Assembly (NCBI GenBank): GCA_001600695.1
Contig: BCKQ01000004.1
Location: 980,434 to 1,044,433 of the forward strand
Reading direction: 5' to 3'
Length of the DNA stretch: 64,000 nucleotides
Source: Ascoidea asiatica
Taxonomy: Eukaryota > Ascomycota > Saccharomycetes > Ascoideales > Ascoideaceae
A program made the translations under genes and the position numbers. The notes below the pieces were generated by a model that was not told the DNA's origin, made no database searches, and saw only the letters and a list, made by a program, of their open reading frames with translations. This document shows, in pieces, positions 1 through 11,440 of the stretch (the first letter of the stretch is position 1; every line of letters starts with the position of its first letter).

Positions 1-1344
1 AATTATTGGTCTTGTAGTTTCTGCAATTGATCTTAATCTAATTTTTTCAGTATTTGAAAAACAATTAAATTTATCAATTAAAATTGTAAATTTATTATTT
101 AAAGAATTTAATAATTTCAAAATTATTAATAAAGTTTCTTTATTAAAATTAAATCTATCATTAAAATTTAAATAATCAATTAATTCACCAGAAGCTTTTA
201 ATAAATATTGAGGTTGATTTAATTTTTTACTATCTTTAAGAATATTAAAATTTTTATCAATAGATAACTCAATTGAATTGAAAATAAAATTAATTAATGA
301 ATTAAAATCTATTAATAAATCATTTAATGAATTATATGGTTCTATTGGTTTTTCATATAGTTTTATAGTTTTATCCTCGTTTTTGCTCGTTTTATCATTA
401 TTATTGATTATATTTTCATTTGAAGTTAATTTTTTAGAAATTGGTGAAGATATTGAAGATTCAGTTTTAAAAGATTGAAAATATTTTCTTTGAATTATTG
501 AGAATTTTTTATCAAATATATTTATTAATTTAATTTCTTGATCTCTAGTCAATTTTTTATTGCTTTTGTTTTCATTTTTGTTGTTATTATTGGTAGCATT
601 GTCAGATATTTTTTTTTTAAATTTCAATAAAATTTCATCATATGAATTATTTTTATTTTGAAACAGAAGATTAGTATCTATATTCAAAAAAGAATCACAA
701 GGTTTGAATTCTTCTATTTCTTCAGGGTCAATATTTATTGGTTCGTTTTCTTTTTCTTGTTCTTGTTGTCCATTTGATATCTGAGGATTGATATTTTTAT
801 TTATTTTTGAATAATCTATGGAGATTTCTGAATCCATATCAATATCTGAATCTAAATCTGATTCTAATGCTACTTGATTATCATCTTTTATGAAACTACC
901 ATATGTATCATTGAATTTCTTTAGATTATTGATACTATTATCTTTACTATCTTTTAAAAGATCTTCAAAGTCATCATCATCTTCATCGTCATCTTCATCA
1001 TCATCATATTCGTTTTTGTCATTGTTAATGTGATCAGTACCATTAACAATATAATCGCCGGAATCATCTAATTGAAATATTGTCTTCTTTTGAGAAGTGG
1101 GTCGATAATCATTATCAGATTTTTTATCATATTGACTTTCATCATCAGATAAATCTGGATTTAGATCTAAATTGAAATGTAAGTTGATCTTATCTTGAGT
1201 TGAATTATTTATAAAGAATCCCGAAGAAAGTTCTTCATTTGCCTTTGGGTGTAATGGAGTTCCTGGAGTTGGAGGTATTTCTCTGGTGAGGATAATATTA
1301 CTATTGTTGTTACTATTGCTATTATTGTTGTTATTGGGAATCAT
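1..1344 (-). CDS. TFB6: TFIIH subunit Tfb6-like (3' end cut by window edge)
   Basis: The frame is open from ATG at 1344 to the window edge, 448 codons without a stop. The N-terminal half is Asn/Asp/Glu-rich. The second half has three blocks that I recognise from the fungal Tfb6 family: a helix with INIFDKKFSIIQRKYF, the segment YNSLNDLLIDFNSLINFIF, and the terminal block EKIRLRSIAETTRPII, equivalent to the conserved (D/E)KxRLKSLxExTR block of the family. In S. cerevisiae Tfb6 associates with TFIIH and promotes release of the Ssl2 translocase. The neighbour reading away from it is SSL2 itself, about 430 bp off, which strengthens the call. Probably only a short C-terminus is missing. Sequence divergence keeps this below certainty. 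Confidence 0.68.
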   Translation of the reverse strand, partial: MIPNNNNNSNSNNNSNIILTREIPPTPGTPLHPKANEELSSGFFINNSTQDKINLHFNLDLNPDLSDDESQYDKKSDNDYRPTSQKKTIFQLDDSGDYIVNGTDHINNDKNEYDDDEDDDEDDDDFEDLLKDSKDNSINNLKKFNDTYGSFIKDDNQVALESDLDSDIDMDSEISIDYSKINKNINPQISNGQQEQEKENEPINIDPEEIEEFKPCDSFLNIDTNLLFQNKNNSYDEILLKFKKKISDNATNNNNKNENKSNKKLTRDQEIKLINIFDKKFSIIQRKYFQSFKTESSISSPISKKLTSNENIINNNDKTSKNEDKTIKLYEKPIEPYNSLNDLLIDFNSLINFIFNSIELSIDKNFNILKDSKKLNQPQYLLKASGELIDYLNFNDRFNFNKETLLIILKLLNSLNNKFTILIDKFNCFSNTEKIRLRSIAETTRPII

Positions 1345-1777
1345 TGTCAGTTATTGTTGATGAATGTTTGTTATTATTAAGGGGTTGGTTTTTAGTGTTT
1401 TATTTACTCGTATGAATAATAATTTCGAGAATGATTGTTTTGTTTACTCCATACCCATGAAAAGAAGCAAAAGAAGCAAAATAAGCAAAGCAAGAACCAA
1501 AACAACCCCAGGCACTTCCGCTGCAATGACCCCAGATCTTGATTCCGGTCATAAATTGCCTTTTACAGCCTATTACGGAAAAGCAGTTCACTCATAAAGC
1601 TAATTACGGTCAGCTGACTGCCTGATTTGTCAGCCGCTGAGCAGAAAAGAGCAATTGAATACAATCAGATCAAATAAATATAATCAATCTTTCATTATTC
1701 TTGAGATAATCATTTTGTTTTGATTTTATTTGTTTGTTTTCAATCATATTCCATGTAACTTATTGGAATTATTAGTT
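1345..1777. promoter_or_regulatory. Divergent TFB6-SSL2 promoter region
   Basis: This 433-bp region separates the two divergent ATGs. It holds a locally GC-richer stretch at 1500-1640 with CAGCTGACTG and a nearby GTCAGCCGCTGAGC segment, which are partly self-complementary. A start-stop upstream ORF (ATG TAA, 1753-1758) lies 19 bases before the SSL2 start. No gene is visible. Confidence 0.5.
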
Positions 1778-4291
1778 ATGTCAATAGCAACTCCTCATAA
1801 TCCTTTCAAAGACATAGATGATAAAATAGATGATCCTGAATTAGAGGATGCTTTCACCGAGGGAAGTAGTTCAGATTCAGATTATGATGACACTAATATA
1901 GGAAATTTAAATAATTCAAATCAAAGTCATTTAACTCCAATAACTACAATAGATTCAGATTTAAGTAAAGATCAAATTTTAAATCAAAATGAAGATCAAG
2001 ATTTTGATAAATATAAAAATGATGGTTTACATTCAATTTTTAAAGAAAATGATTTTTCAAAATTAAATTTAAAAAAAGATCATTATTCACGTCCATTATG
2101 GATTGCAGGTAAACAAATCATTTTAGAAAGTTTTAGTCCATTAGCAGAACAAGCTCAAGATTTTTTAATAACAATTGCAGAACCTGTAAGTAGACCTGCT
2201 CATATTCATGAATATAGAATTACAACATATTCCTTATATGCCGCAGTTTCTGTTGGTTTAGAAACTTCAGATATATTATCTGTATTAGAAAGATTATCAA
2301 AAGTTCCATTATCCGAATCAACAATAAATTTTATTAAAATTTCAACAATTTCATATGGTAAAATTAAATTAGTTCTTAAAGAAAATAGATATTATCTTGA
2401 AAGTTCTCAACCTGATATTATTCAAATGTTATTAAAAGATGCTGTAATTGGTACAACTAGAATTCAAAATTCTGGTATTATTAATAAAACAAGTGATGGT
2501 ATAATAAAAGATACAAAAAATACTTCTGATATTACTAATATTAATGATAAAGATAAAAATAAACAAGAAAATATTGATATTGAAAAAGAAAAAGAAATTG
2601 AAGAGGATACAGATGATTTATTTACTGCAATTGATGAAGATAAAGATGATGAAGATTTAGATGCTGTACATTCCTTTGAAATTGAAAGAGAATCTGTTGA
2701 AAAAGTTAAAGAAAGATGTCAAGCTTTAAATTATCCTTTATTAGAAGAATATGATTTCAAATTTGATACAAATAATCCTGATTTAGATATGGATTTACGT
2801 CCTTCAACAAAAGTTAGACCATATCAAGAAAAATCTTTAAGTAAAATGTTTGGTAATGGTAGAGCAAGATCTGGAATTATAGTTTTACCATGTGGTGCAG
2901 GTAAAACTTTAGTTGGTATAACTGCCGCTTGTACTATAAGAAAATCAACAATTGTTTTATGTACATCTTCAGTTTCTGTAATGCAATGGAAAAATGAGTT
3001 TTTAAAATGGAGTACTATAAGTCCAGAATCTGTTGCAGTTTTTACATCAGATAATAAAGAAATGTTCACAACAGAATCTGGGTTAATTGTTTCAACATAT
3101 TCGATGATTTCAAAAACTAATAGTAGGTCTCATGATTCTCAAAAAGTTATTGATTTTTTAAAAGGTAGAGAATGGGGTTTTTTAATTTTAGATGAAGTTC
3201 ATGTTGTACCTGCAATGATGTTCAGAAGAGTTATTACAACAATTTCTGCTCATGCAAAATTAGGTTTAACAGCAACTTTAGTTAGAGAAGATGATAAAAT
3301 TAGTGATTTAAATTTTTTAATTGGACCAAAATTATATGAAGCAAATTGGATGGAATTAGCTCAAAAAGGTCATATTGCTAAAGTTCAATGTGCAGAAGTT
3401 TGGTGTCCAATGACAGCAGAATTTTATTCAGAATATATTAATTCACCTGCGAGAAAAAAAATGTTATTATATATTATGAATCCAACAAAATTTCAAGCTG
3501 CACAATTTTTAATAAGTTATCATGAACAAAGAGGTGATAAAATTATTGTATTTTCTGATAATGTTTATGCATTAGTTGAATATGCTTTAAAATTAAATAG
3601 ACCATTTATTTGTGGAGAAACTCCACAGCAAGAAAGAATGAAAATTCTAAAAAATTTTCAATATAATGATCAAGTTAATACAATTTTTTTATCAAAAGTT
3701 GGTGATACATCAATTGATTTACCTGAAGCAACATGTTTGATTCAAATTTCATCACATTATGGATCAAGAAGACAAGAAGCTCAAAGATTAGGTCGTATTT
3801 TAAGAGCCAAAAGAAGAAATGATGAAGGTTTTAATGCATTTTTTTATTCATTAGTTTCAAAAGATACACAAGAAATGTATTATTCATCAAAAAGACAAGC
3901 ATTTTTAGTAGATCAAGGTTATGCTTTCAAAGTTATTACACATTTAAATGGATTAGAAAATTTTCCAAGTTTAGCATATACATTACCTTCAGAAAGAAGA
4001 GAATTATTACAAAAAGTTTTATTAAAAGAAGAAAATGCAGCAAGTATTGAAGCAGGGGATGATGCAGATAATTTTGTTGGAAGAGGTACTAAGATGGCAC
4101 CTGGTAAAAAAAGAAAATTTCAAGGTTCAAATTTTGGTAGAACTAAAGTTCAAAGAGCTACAGGTTCAATTGCAGGTTTTGCAGGTGGTGAAGATATGGC
4201 ATATGTTGAATATTCTGGTAATAAAAATAAAGAATTAAGGGAACATAATCCACTTATACAGAAATTGTATTATTCTAAAAAGAAGAAATAA
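1778..4291 (+). CDS. SSL2: TFIIH translocase/helicase Ssl2 (XPB/Rad25)
   Basis: A 837-residue protein, close to the yeast Ssl2 length (843). It is the ATP-driven DNA translocase of TFIIH that opens promoters and acts in nucleotide excision repair in the nucleus. Visible features: an acidic N-terminus, the XPB damage-recognition-like domain ([17 protein letters not shown] onwards), Walker A GAGKT at 373-377, the DEVH box at 472-475, the XPB-specific RED motif at 503-505, helicase motif [16 protein letters not shown] from 666, and a basic KKRKF stretch near the C-terminus. The open frame extends upstream of 1778, but only from a TTG. ATG 1778 gives [10 protein letters not shown] and is the first in-frame ATG. 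By eye I found no in-frame CTG codon. Its neighbour TFB6 encodes a functional partner. Confidence 0.97.
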   Translation: MSIATPHNPFKDIDDKIDDPELEDAFTEGSSSDSDYDDTNIGNLNNSNQSHLTPITTIDSDLSKDQILNQNEDQDFDKYKNDGLHSIFKENDFSKLNLKKDHYSRPLWIAGKQIILESFSPLAEQAQDFLITIAEPVSRPAHIHEYRITTYSLYAAVSVGLETSDILSVLERLSKVPLSESTINFIKISTISYGKIKLVLKENRYYLESSQPDIIQMLLKDAVIGTTRIQNSGIINKTSDGIIKDTKNTSDITNINDKDKNKQENIDIEKEKEIEEDTDDLFTAIDEDKDDEDLDAVHSFEIERESVEKVKERCQALNYPLLEEYDFKFDTNNPDLDMDLRPSTKVRPYQEKSLSKMFGNGRARSGIIVLPCGAGKTLVGITAACTIRKSTIVLCTSSVSVMQWKNEFLKWSTISPESVAVFTSDNKEMFTTESGLIVSTYSMISKTNSRSHDSQKVIDFLKGREWGFLILDEVHVVPAMMFRRVITTISAHAKLGLTATLVREDDKISDLNFLIGPKLYEANWMELAQKGHIAKVQCAEVWCPMTAEFYSEYINSPARKKMLLYIMNPTKFQAAQFLISYHEQRGDKIIVFSDNVYALVEYALKLNRPFICGETPQQERMKILKNFQYNDQVNTIFLSKVGDTSIDLPEATCLIQISSHYGSRRQEAQRLGRILRAKRRNDEGFNAFFYSLVSKDTQEMYYSSKRQAFLVDQGYAFKVITHLNGLENFPSLAYTLPSERRELLQKVLLKEENAASIEAGDDADNFVGRGTKMAPGKKRKFQGSNFGRTKVQRATGSIAGFAGGEDMAYVEYSGNKNKELREHNPLIQKLYYSKKKK

Positions 4292-5314
4292 ATGGTTTTG
4301 TATTACATTGGGCAATTTTTAAAAATACGGGGTTGTCATTATCAATATCTTGGTTGTATTTTTTTAGTTTTATCTCAGGTACAAGCCTCTTTTAAAAACT
4401 CTCGACATATATAAATTTTCAAGGGACAGAATGAAATAACTGATAATATAAGTTTCATATATTTTATATTCTCTTCTTATTTTTTATACACTTTATACAC
4501 ACTTTATACTATAATAATAATAATAATATTAACACTAACACAAAATGAAACTAACGTTACTGTAGAGCAAAAACCGAGGTGAGATTTCCGGGCCCTCTTT
4601 AAATCGCAAAAATATGTTCCAAGAAACTGGCTTCGTTGGCTTAAATAGCTGAATAATCAAAAAATTGATCAAAAAATTTAAATAAAAGAAGAAGAAACCA
4701 AAAAAAAAAAAAAGCAAGTAACCATAATTCAAATAATTTGCACCTCACCATTAAAGAAAAATTTAATTTGCACTGTTTTTGTAACTCCAATTCTCTGTTT
4801 TCAAGTTCTTATTCGCAATACTTTCATGATTTGTTCAATTATTGATGGTATTCTGGAGTGCCTTATTCGGATTATCTCCGCAACTCGTTTAGCGTCAAGC
4901 CGGTATTAACTCCGCATTCCGTTTCTGAAAAAAAAAGTCGAAATTTTCAGAAATTTTTGAATTTTACAAAAAGTTTTATAAAATTTACTGTGTTTTTTAG
5001 AAGAAACATGCTAAAACTTTTGGTGAGTTACAAGTCGAAATTGCTCGAATAAGAGCTGGAAAACAATCTCTGTTCATTCTTTTTTTTTCTGGTTTCTTCA
5101 TTTTCTTATAAATTTTTCTTTGTTAATTGTTATCGTTATCTCCACCAAGCGGATTTAATCAAAATTCAAGACTTCTTTTTTTATTGCTAAATTTATATTA
5201 GAAATATAAAATAAATAAAAGATTTAATTTATATAAAGCATGAGAAATAGCTCTTTAATTTTTTAATCAAATCATGATTTTTTGATTATTATTAAAGATA
5301 CAAAGTTTTTCAAA
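4292..5314. other. Intergenic region SSL2-MCH
   Basis: About 1 kb with no convincing gene. It has a GC-richer patch at 4556-4650, which includes the 16-mer TCCAAGAAACTGGCTT seen again at 28549, and homopolymer runs. Two short upstream ORFs (5240-5266 and 5274-5285) precede the MCH start. Confidence 0.5.
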
Positions 5315-6877
5315 ATGAATCAAGAAGAAATTGTAATGAAAAAGGAAGATTTTTCAAATAATTTAACAATTGAAAATAATTATTCAAGTAATGAACAAAA
5401 TCTGATTGAAAGAAATCAAGAAACTAATTTACAAGATGTTTATTTGCCAATTGATTTAGAAAAAAATCTAGAAAATGATAATGATGATAATAATAATAAT
5501 AATATTGTAAATAGTAGAGATTTAAAAAATGAGAAAATGAATGAATTTGAAGTACCTGATGGAGGTTATGGTTGGTTTATAGTTTTAGCTTTTCATTTGA
5601 TATCATTTTGTACTTGGGGTTGTAATAGTGGATTTGCAATTTTTTTAGCTTATTATTTGAATAATGATATTTTCAAAAATTCTTCAAAATTAGATTTTGC
5701 TGCAATTGGTGGTTTAGCTTTTGGAGCAGGAGTAATTTTAGCACCTTTTATAACATATCTTTCAACTAGATATGGTTTTAAAATTATTATTACAATTGGT
5801 TGTATAATTGAATTTATTGCAATGATGTTAGCTAGTTTTGCAAGTCATAATCATATTTGGCAATTATATTTAACTCAAGGTCTTTTACAAGGTTATGGTT
5901 TAGCTTTTACTTATGTTCCTGCAAGTGTTATAATACCACAATGGTTTAAAAAAAGAAGAACTCTAGCAAATGGTCTTGCTGCAAGTGGTTCTGGTACTGG
6001 TGGTATATATTTTGCATTAACTGGTGGTAAAATTTTAGATACTTTAGGTGTTAGATGGGCTCAAAGAATTCAAGCTATAGTTTGTTTTGCTTTAACTTTA
6101 ATTGCAATTCTTTTGTTAAAAGATAGATCAAAAAAAATTAAACCTGAGATTAAAATTATTGATAAACAAGTTTTATTCTCAAAATCTTTTTGGTTATCTA
6201 TTTTTTGGGTATCTTCAACAATTCTTTCATATGTTGTTGTTCAATATAGTATTAGTGATTTTACTGAAATTTTAGGTTATTCAAATTATCAAGGTTCAAT
6301 TTCTTCAACAATGATTGGTGTTGGAGCTTTATTTTTTAGACCATTCTTAGGTCATCTTGGTGATATTTTTGGTTCAATTACAACTGGAATTTTTGTTTAT
6401 TTAATATGTTCAATTTTATGTTTTACTTTATGGATTTTAGGTAAAAATTATGCAAGTGCTTTAATGCTTGGATTATTTGTTGGTGGTTTAATGGGATTTA
6501 TATGGCCTGCTTTAGGTTCAATAATTCCTAGAGTTGTGGGTTTAAAAAAATTAAATGTTGTATTTGGTATGGTTTGGTTATTTATTGGTGGTATTGGAAT
6601 AATTTCACCTGTAATTGGAGTTGAATTAAAAGGTGCAGTCAATCAATCAAATAATTTCATTAATCACAATGCTTATTTACATCCTGCAATTTTTGCTGGA
6701 TCATTTTTTCTTGCAGCTTCTTTTTCTTTATTTGTTTTAAGAGCTTATGTAATTGCAAGAGAAACTTTAGCTGAAAAAGTTGTTGATTCAGATTTAGGTA
6801 ATGAAGCATTTATCAAAGTTCCTTGGATTTTGATATTTAAAAATCTATTTACTATCAAAACTTCATCATTAATTTAA
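5315..6877 (+). CDS. MCH-type MFS transporter (monocarboxylate-transporter homologue)
   Basis: A 520-residue membrane protein of the major facilitator superfamily with about twelve hydrophobic segments. The first membrane segment is preceded by VPDGGYGWFIV (residues 80-90), the hallmark of the fungal MCH/animal MCT family. Sequences such as GLLQGYGLAFTYVPASVIIPQWF and RRTLANGLAASGSGTGG fit the loop between segments 4 and 5 of that family. S. cerevisiae members are Mch1-Mch5 and Esbp6; Mch5 imports riboflavin. I cannot tell which paralogue this is, so no symbol is given. The N-terminal 80 residues are acidic, Asn-rich and cytosolic. The start is the first in-frame ATG; a longer frame would need a TTG. 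One CTG codon lies in the unconserved N-terminus. Confidence 0.88.
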   Translation: MNQEEIVMKKEDFSNNLTIENNYSSNEQNLIERNQETNLQDVYLPIDLEKNLENDNDDNNNNNIVNSRDLKNEKMNEFEVPDGGYGWFIVLAFHLISFCTWGCNSGFAIFLAYYLNNDIFKNSSKLDFAAIGGLAFGAGVILAPFITYLSTRYGFKIIITIGCIIEFIAMMLASFASHNHIWQLYLTQGLLQGYGLAFTYVPASVIIPQWFKKRRTLANGLAASGSGTGGIYFALTGGKILDTLGVRWAQRIQAIVCFALTLIAILLLKDRSKKIKPEIKIIDKQVLFSKSFWLSIFWVSSTILSYVVVQYSISDFTEILGYSNYQGSISSTMIGVGALFFRPFLGHLGDIFGSITTGIFVYLICSILCFTLWILGKNYASALMLGLFVGGLMGFIWPALGSIIPRVVGLKKLNVVFGMVWLFIGGIGIISPVIGVELKGAVNQSNNFINHNAYLHPAIFAGSFFLAASFSLFVLRAYVIARETLAEKVVDSDLGNEAFIKVPWILIFKNLFTIKTSSLI

Positions 6878-9188
6878 TTCAAACATTTATATTCTTTAAC
6901 ATTCTTTGAAATGTTCTGTTTTTGGAGGTATTTTTCATACATAATATTTATATTCTTGAAATGGCTTTTAAACTCCTACCACTTTTATTACTAGTCACCT
7001 GACTGATATTTTTTATATGCCGAATTGTATGAAAATAATCTATTATTTGCCGAAATTCGAAAATAAACAAACCCCCAAACTGCAGTGCTTTAGTAATAAA
7101 TTCGTAGTAATTCATAACTATATCAAAGATTATAAGCAATTTACACTTATTTCTTCAGATCTGATTGAAAATCATACTTCTATAGAATAGGCATGTTTAA
7201 AAAAACAAACCAAAAATTTCAAAGCAATGAAAAAGAGCATTCAATGAAGAAAATTTCTAAAAAAATCAATGAAGAAAGAGTTCAATAATAAACAAAAAAT
7301 AGTATAATAGATTAAATAATTTTATTTTGTTTAAAAATTTGCAATTTGTGAAATTTCAAAATAATTCGTAGAATCGCTAACAGTATCAACAGGTACTAAT
7401 TTTAGTATCCCAAAACTTATTGGAAAAACATAAAATAATATAATTATTTTTGAGTCTTTTTAAAAGCATTAGTAGTTAATTGTCTAAAATTTTCAAAAAT
7501 GTGAAGGTAGTAAGCCTAAAAGGTTGTTCTTTTTCTTTTCAATTTCTTAATCATAAACACAACGGAAGTATTGCTGTGGAATGAAAAATGTTCAAAATTG
7601 TTTTTCTACTTCAAAAAAAAAGGAAATTTTAATTAAATGAATCCATATTTTAAAATTTTTTTTTCCTACTACTGATTTTAATCACTATTCAAGACCATCA
7701 GATATAATTTCAATCACAATTGAATCTTTCAGTTTCCATACCCATTGAGTGTTTTCCGATTTCATTGATTTTCATGAAAAAGAATTGAAAAAAAAATTAG
7801 ATAAAAATCAATCGGTAAATATTTCAAAAAAAAACACAAATGAGTAACCAAAAATTCAGTTAGAGTAAAGAAAAGTAAATTCACTGATATTTGTAATTCC
7901 CTTCAATGATATCGGATCTTTTGAAAGAGCCACTTATACACGCTGACATTTTCTTCTATAAATTCAAATATTTACATCTGTTGCAGAAATAACAAAAGGA
8001 TGTTTTGTTGGGGACAATGAAAATATATCTGGAGAAGCCTTGAAAAAAAGAACCTTTTCTTATAATATCTGAGCTCATTTGAAGGAACTGACATGCTGAT
8101 TTATCTCCTTTAATAAATAACTAGGATTATTTGTTAAAATTTTGTTAGTTTGATATTTTGCTTAATTTCCACCCAATTAATTCCTTATTGACAATTTTCA
8201 TTCCACAATAAGTTTTCTGAAAATCCAATTATTTCATATTTACTTAAAAACAGTATATAGAAAAAAATAATAAAAAAAGATTAATCACATTTTACTTACT
8301 CTACTATAAAACATGTAAACAAAAATTTTTTCTCCAGTAATTTCACTGAGTGATTGATTCATTTGTAATAAACATTGTCTAATAATAATATTGAAATGCT
8401 GATAAGAGGAAGATTTAATGGAAAGAAATAGTGGTTCTGCGCGCTTTTTCTAGTCGAGTGTATTTTGAAATTGTGTGTATTTACGATTCCATGTCTATTG
8501 TTTTGTTTGTTTACAGTATTCCTGATTTGGCGGTTCTGAAGACGAGCAAATCCGGTTAGTGTTGACGCGTACGGAGACTGAGTTAATTGAATCCTGGTTT
8601 AGGAGTCATGGTTTGAAATTCATGGGTTGTTGAAGAAAGAAGATGAATTTTGGGTCTCTGGAACTAAAGAAGGTTTAAAATTATTAAAAATTATTAACTT
8701 AACCTGGTAAATTACTTTCAAAAAATATACAAATTTCATTTAAGCATTAAGTCAAATTAAGCTAATTTCAATAATATTGTCAATTTATAAAAATTGGGAA
8801 CAAGGAATAGAAATAATTAAAAAGAATCCAAAGAAATCAAAGGAATTAAAAGAATTGGTTACTTTAGGATAATTGAAATTTCAAATAATAAATATTATTA
8901 TTCAGACTGGTAACGTAATATTTTATTCAATAGATTCTCTATTAAATATTTAAACAATACTTGTGATAATTAATTATCAATTGGTTATTTTTAAAGCTGA
9001 CCTTGTTCTTTTATTCATTTACTTTAGTATATCTGTAACAAAATTTCACTTTAAATTTTTAGTTTCTCAAAAAGATACAATTTTATTTTATTTCATAAAT
9101 TATTATATTTTAAAAAATTACTCAATTTTTCAATCATTTAATAATCAGTTAATTTTAAATTTTCAAATAAATCAAATTTAAATTCAAG
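6878..9188. other. Long intergenic region MCH-LDO
   Basis: A 2.3-kb AT-rich region in which I see no gene or tRNA. A short GC-richer part at 8440-8600 has GCGCGC-like sequence, the 13-mer TTTGGCGGTTCTG (8526-8538, repeated at 31058) and one ACGCGT. It probably includes the promoter of the downstream spliced gene. Confidence 0.5.
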
Positions 9189-10979
9189 ATGAATTCTCAA
9201 TTGAAAACTCCTCCTTCATCAAGTAAAAATATCTCATCAAAAAAAAATGAAGTTAATGAAAGTGTTAAGGAATTAACCATCAATGATAATTATGATGATA
9301 ATTATGATGAAAATGAAGTTTATTCTTCTTCAACTTCAATTTTATCTACAAAAGAACAATCAAATCAAAATGATACTAGAAATAAATCATCAAATGATTA
9401 TAATTACGATTATAAAAATGAAAATTATCAATCTCAATTAACTTCATTATCATTTAATGATTTCAAACAATACATTTTATTAAAGCTAAAATCTGGTAAA
9501 AGTAATTCAAAATATTATTCCTCAAAGTTTCTATCGTAAGTTTGAATTAATTTTTTTAACCATATTTAATTATTTTCCAATTCAATCACTAACTCTTTTA
9601 ATTATTATTCCATTTCCAAATAGAATTGCATTCATTTTGGCTAAGAAATTCAAAATCAATTATGTTGATACTGCAATTGCCTTTGCATACAACCATCCAA
9701 TTATTGTCGTAAGTAATTATTATTTTTCTCTGTTCCCTCCTTAATTGTCTTGTTTGAAAAATACACTCAATTTACTTTTAGATTTCATGCTTGAAGGTTT
9801 TTATTTTATTTTTTCTTTTATTTTTTATGTTTTTTCATAGTTTTCTGATTCCTGGTTCGATTCTCACCTCAGCGCTTAATTTGATTATCTTCTTTTCTTT
9901 TTTTCTTCTTTTGTTTATTTATTTCTCTTGCATTACTACCCATTTCCCTTCTCTTCCTTTCTCTTATTTTCTTTCTTTTCCTTTATTTTATCTGAATTAC
10001 TTATTTCTTGATTATTTTAGTACTTTTGTGCTTGTATCTCAATTTGAATGTTCGAATCTATTAAAAATCAATCAATCAATCAATCAATTCATCCTTTTAT
10101 TTATTTATTCATATATTAATTCATCAAATAGAAAATTTGTTATTCAACTCAACTGGTTTATCATTTTGTTTTTTTTTCAATTCAATTCAATTCAAATTCC
10201 AGTTTTTACTCTAGAATAAATCAATTGAAGAATCATTTACTAACATAAACATATTTCAAATTTATTAATAAATTAAATTAAAGACTTTCATTTTATCAAC
10301 TTTATTCATAACTTCTCCAATTTTAATTCCTTTATCAATAATGGTTTTTATCAGCGCTTTTATCTCATTTGTTGTTTTCATGACTTCTTTATCTTTTTGG
10401 ATTATTGCTGTATTCATTTTAATGCCTTTAATTTTATCTGTTACTGCTTTTTTAGTTTTATCATTTTTAGCTTTATCTACAGCTTATTCATTTTATATAA
10501 CTTATTCTGATCCAGAATCAAAAGGTAGATCTTTTTTAAGAGATTTAGCTGATAGAATTCCTCCTTCTGTTGGTATTAGTCAAGTTTCCTCAAAACCAAA
10601 ACCAAATCCAAAAGAAAATTCAAATCCTAATCCAAATCCAAATCTAAATCCAAATCCAAATCCAAATCCAAATCCAAATCCAAATCCAAATCCAAATCCA
10701 AATCCAATTTCTGTTCCTACTCAAACTCAAAATCCAATTTCTTCTGAATCTAATTCTAAAAATCAATCACAATCACAACCTCAAACTCAACCTCAACCGA
10801 TAATTTCTGATTCAGTTCCAACTGAAACTAAAAATCAACCTTCAACTACATCTTTAAATTCTTCAATTTCAAAGCCTGTAGTAGTTTTAACCAATACTTC
10901 TGAAAAACTTGCCACTGATTCTTTAAGTGAATTAAAAGCTGGTTTAAAACCTACTACTGCTAATAAATCCAAAGTTTAA
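9189..10979 (+). CDS. LDO45: LDO45-like lipid droplet organisation protein, three exons
   Basis: Exons are 9189-9535, 9624-9708 and 10284-10979, in frame, 375 residues. Intron 1 has GTAAGT, a CACTAAC branch site (9587) and a TAG acceptor. Intron 2 (575 bp) has GTAAGT, a perfect TACTAAC at 10238-10244 and an AAG acceptor at 10283. Exon 1 is polar and disordered. Exon 2 and the start of exon 3 give a hydrophobic, partly amphipathic segment (NYVDTAIAFAYNHPIIV, then TFILSTLFITSP). Exon 3 contains the promethin/LDAF1-like hydrophobic hairpin and a Pro/Asn/Gln-rich tail. In S. cerevisiae LDO45 is made by splicing YMR147W onto OSW5/LDO16 and marks seipin-Ldo sites on lipid droplets. The same architecture here is the main argument; exon 1 itself I do not recognise. 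Confidence 0.7.
10341..10979 (+). CDS. LDO16: LDO16/Osw5-like promethin-family protein (nested in LDO45 exon 3)
   Basis: A 212-residue ORF with its own ATG, inside and in frame with the last exon of the spliced gene. Residues 1-60 are strongly hydrophobic (two long membrane-embedded segments, ALSTAYSFYITY between hairpin and tail). Next comes a short amphipathic part (RSFLRDLADRIPPSVG), then an Asn-Pro repeat tract (about 10610-10700) and a Gln/Ser/Thr-rich tail. This matches the layout of S. cerevisiae Osw5/Ldo16 (148 residues), which sits at the seipin complex on lipid droplets. The 57 coding bases of exon 3 before this ATG would be leader for the short form, and its promoter would lie in intron 2. 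Confidence 0.68.
   Translation: MVFISAFISFVVFMTSLSFWIIAVFILMPLILSVTAFLVLSFLALSTAYSFYITYSDPESKGRSFLRDLADRIPPSVGISQVSSKPKPNPKENSNPNPNPNLNPNPNPNPNPNPNPNPNPNPISVPTQTQNPISSESNSKNQSQSQPQTQPQPIISDSVPTETKNQPSTTSLNSSISKPVVVLTNTSEKLATDSLSELKAGLKPTTANKSKV
10610..10707 (+). repeat. Asn-Pro (AATCCA)n coding repeat
   Basis: A hexanucleotide tandem repeat of AATCCA units encoding alternating Asn-Pro in the tail of the LDO protein. Such repeats often vary in copy number between strains. Confidence 0.85.
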
Positions 10980-11440
10980 TTAATGTTTTCTTAGGGTTCT
11001 TCTAAAGTTTTTTTAAACTTTAATACAAAAAATTCAAATTTCATATTTGCTATAACAATAAAGATACAATCTCATGTTTTTAAAAAAATAATGAGAAACA
11101 AAAAAAAACACCTGCTTTTTGATGTTTTTATCAACTTAAACCTTTTTTTATTTAATTTTTTTTCATCTTTATATGTTTATATTTTTGGTGTTTAGGTGCT
11201 TTTTATTTTTGCTTATGATACTTTTTGGCTATTTAATAAAAAAAAAATGTGGTTTGGTTATCCTAATTTTGTTTATTGATTATTCTTATTTATTTCTATT
11301 CATTTTCATTTTTATTTCCTTACCTTTCTTTTTATGATTCTTATTATATTCGAAAAATATTTTCTATTTTAATAAATACATATACTCTACAAATATAATA
11401 ATTAATTATCATAATCGAATCTTTAAATTAAATATTTAAA
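10980..11440. other. Convergent intergenic region LDO-DOP1
   Basis: Between two converging gene ends. AT-rich with T/A runs, consistent with two 3' untranslated regions. I see no other element. Confidence 0.5.

Noticed and set aside
1558-1566. GCCTTTTAC, identical to the U5 snRNA loop I
   Set aside because: The flanks do not form the U5 stem and no Sm site follows at the expected distance; it is a chance 9-mer in the TFB6-SSL2 promoter.
1730-1777. Longer N-terminus for SSL2, and likewise extensions before 5315, 20603 and 31303
   Set aside because: The extensions begin with TTG, not ATG. The first in-frame ATG gives the family-like N-terminus in each case.
9854-9872. tRNA T-arm-like GGTTCGATTCTCACCTCAG inside LDO intron 2
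   Set aside because: The T-stem does not pair and there is no D-arm, anticodon arm or acceptor upstream.
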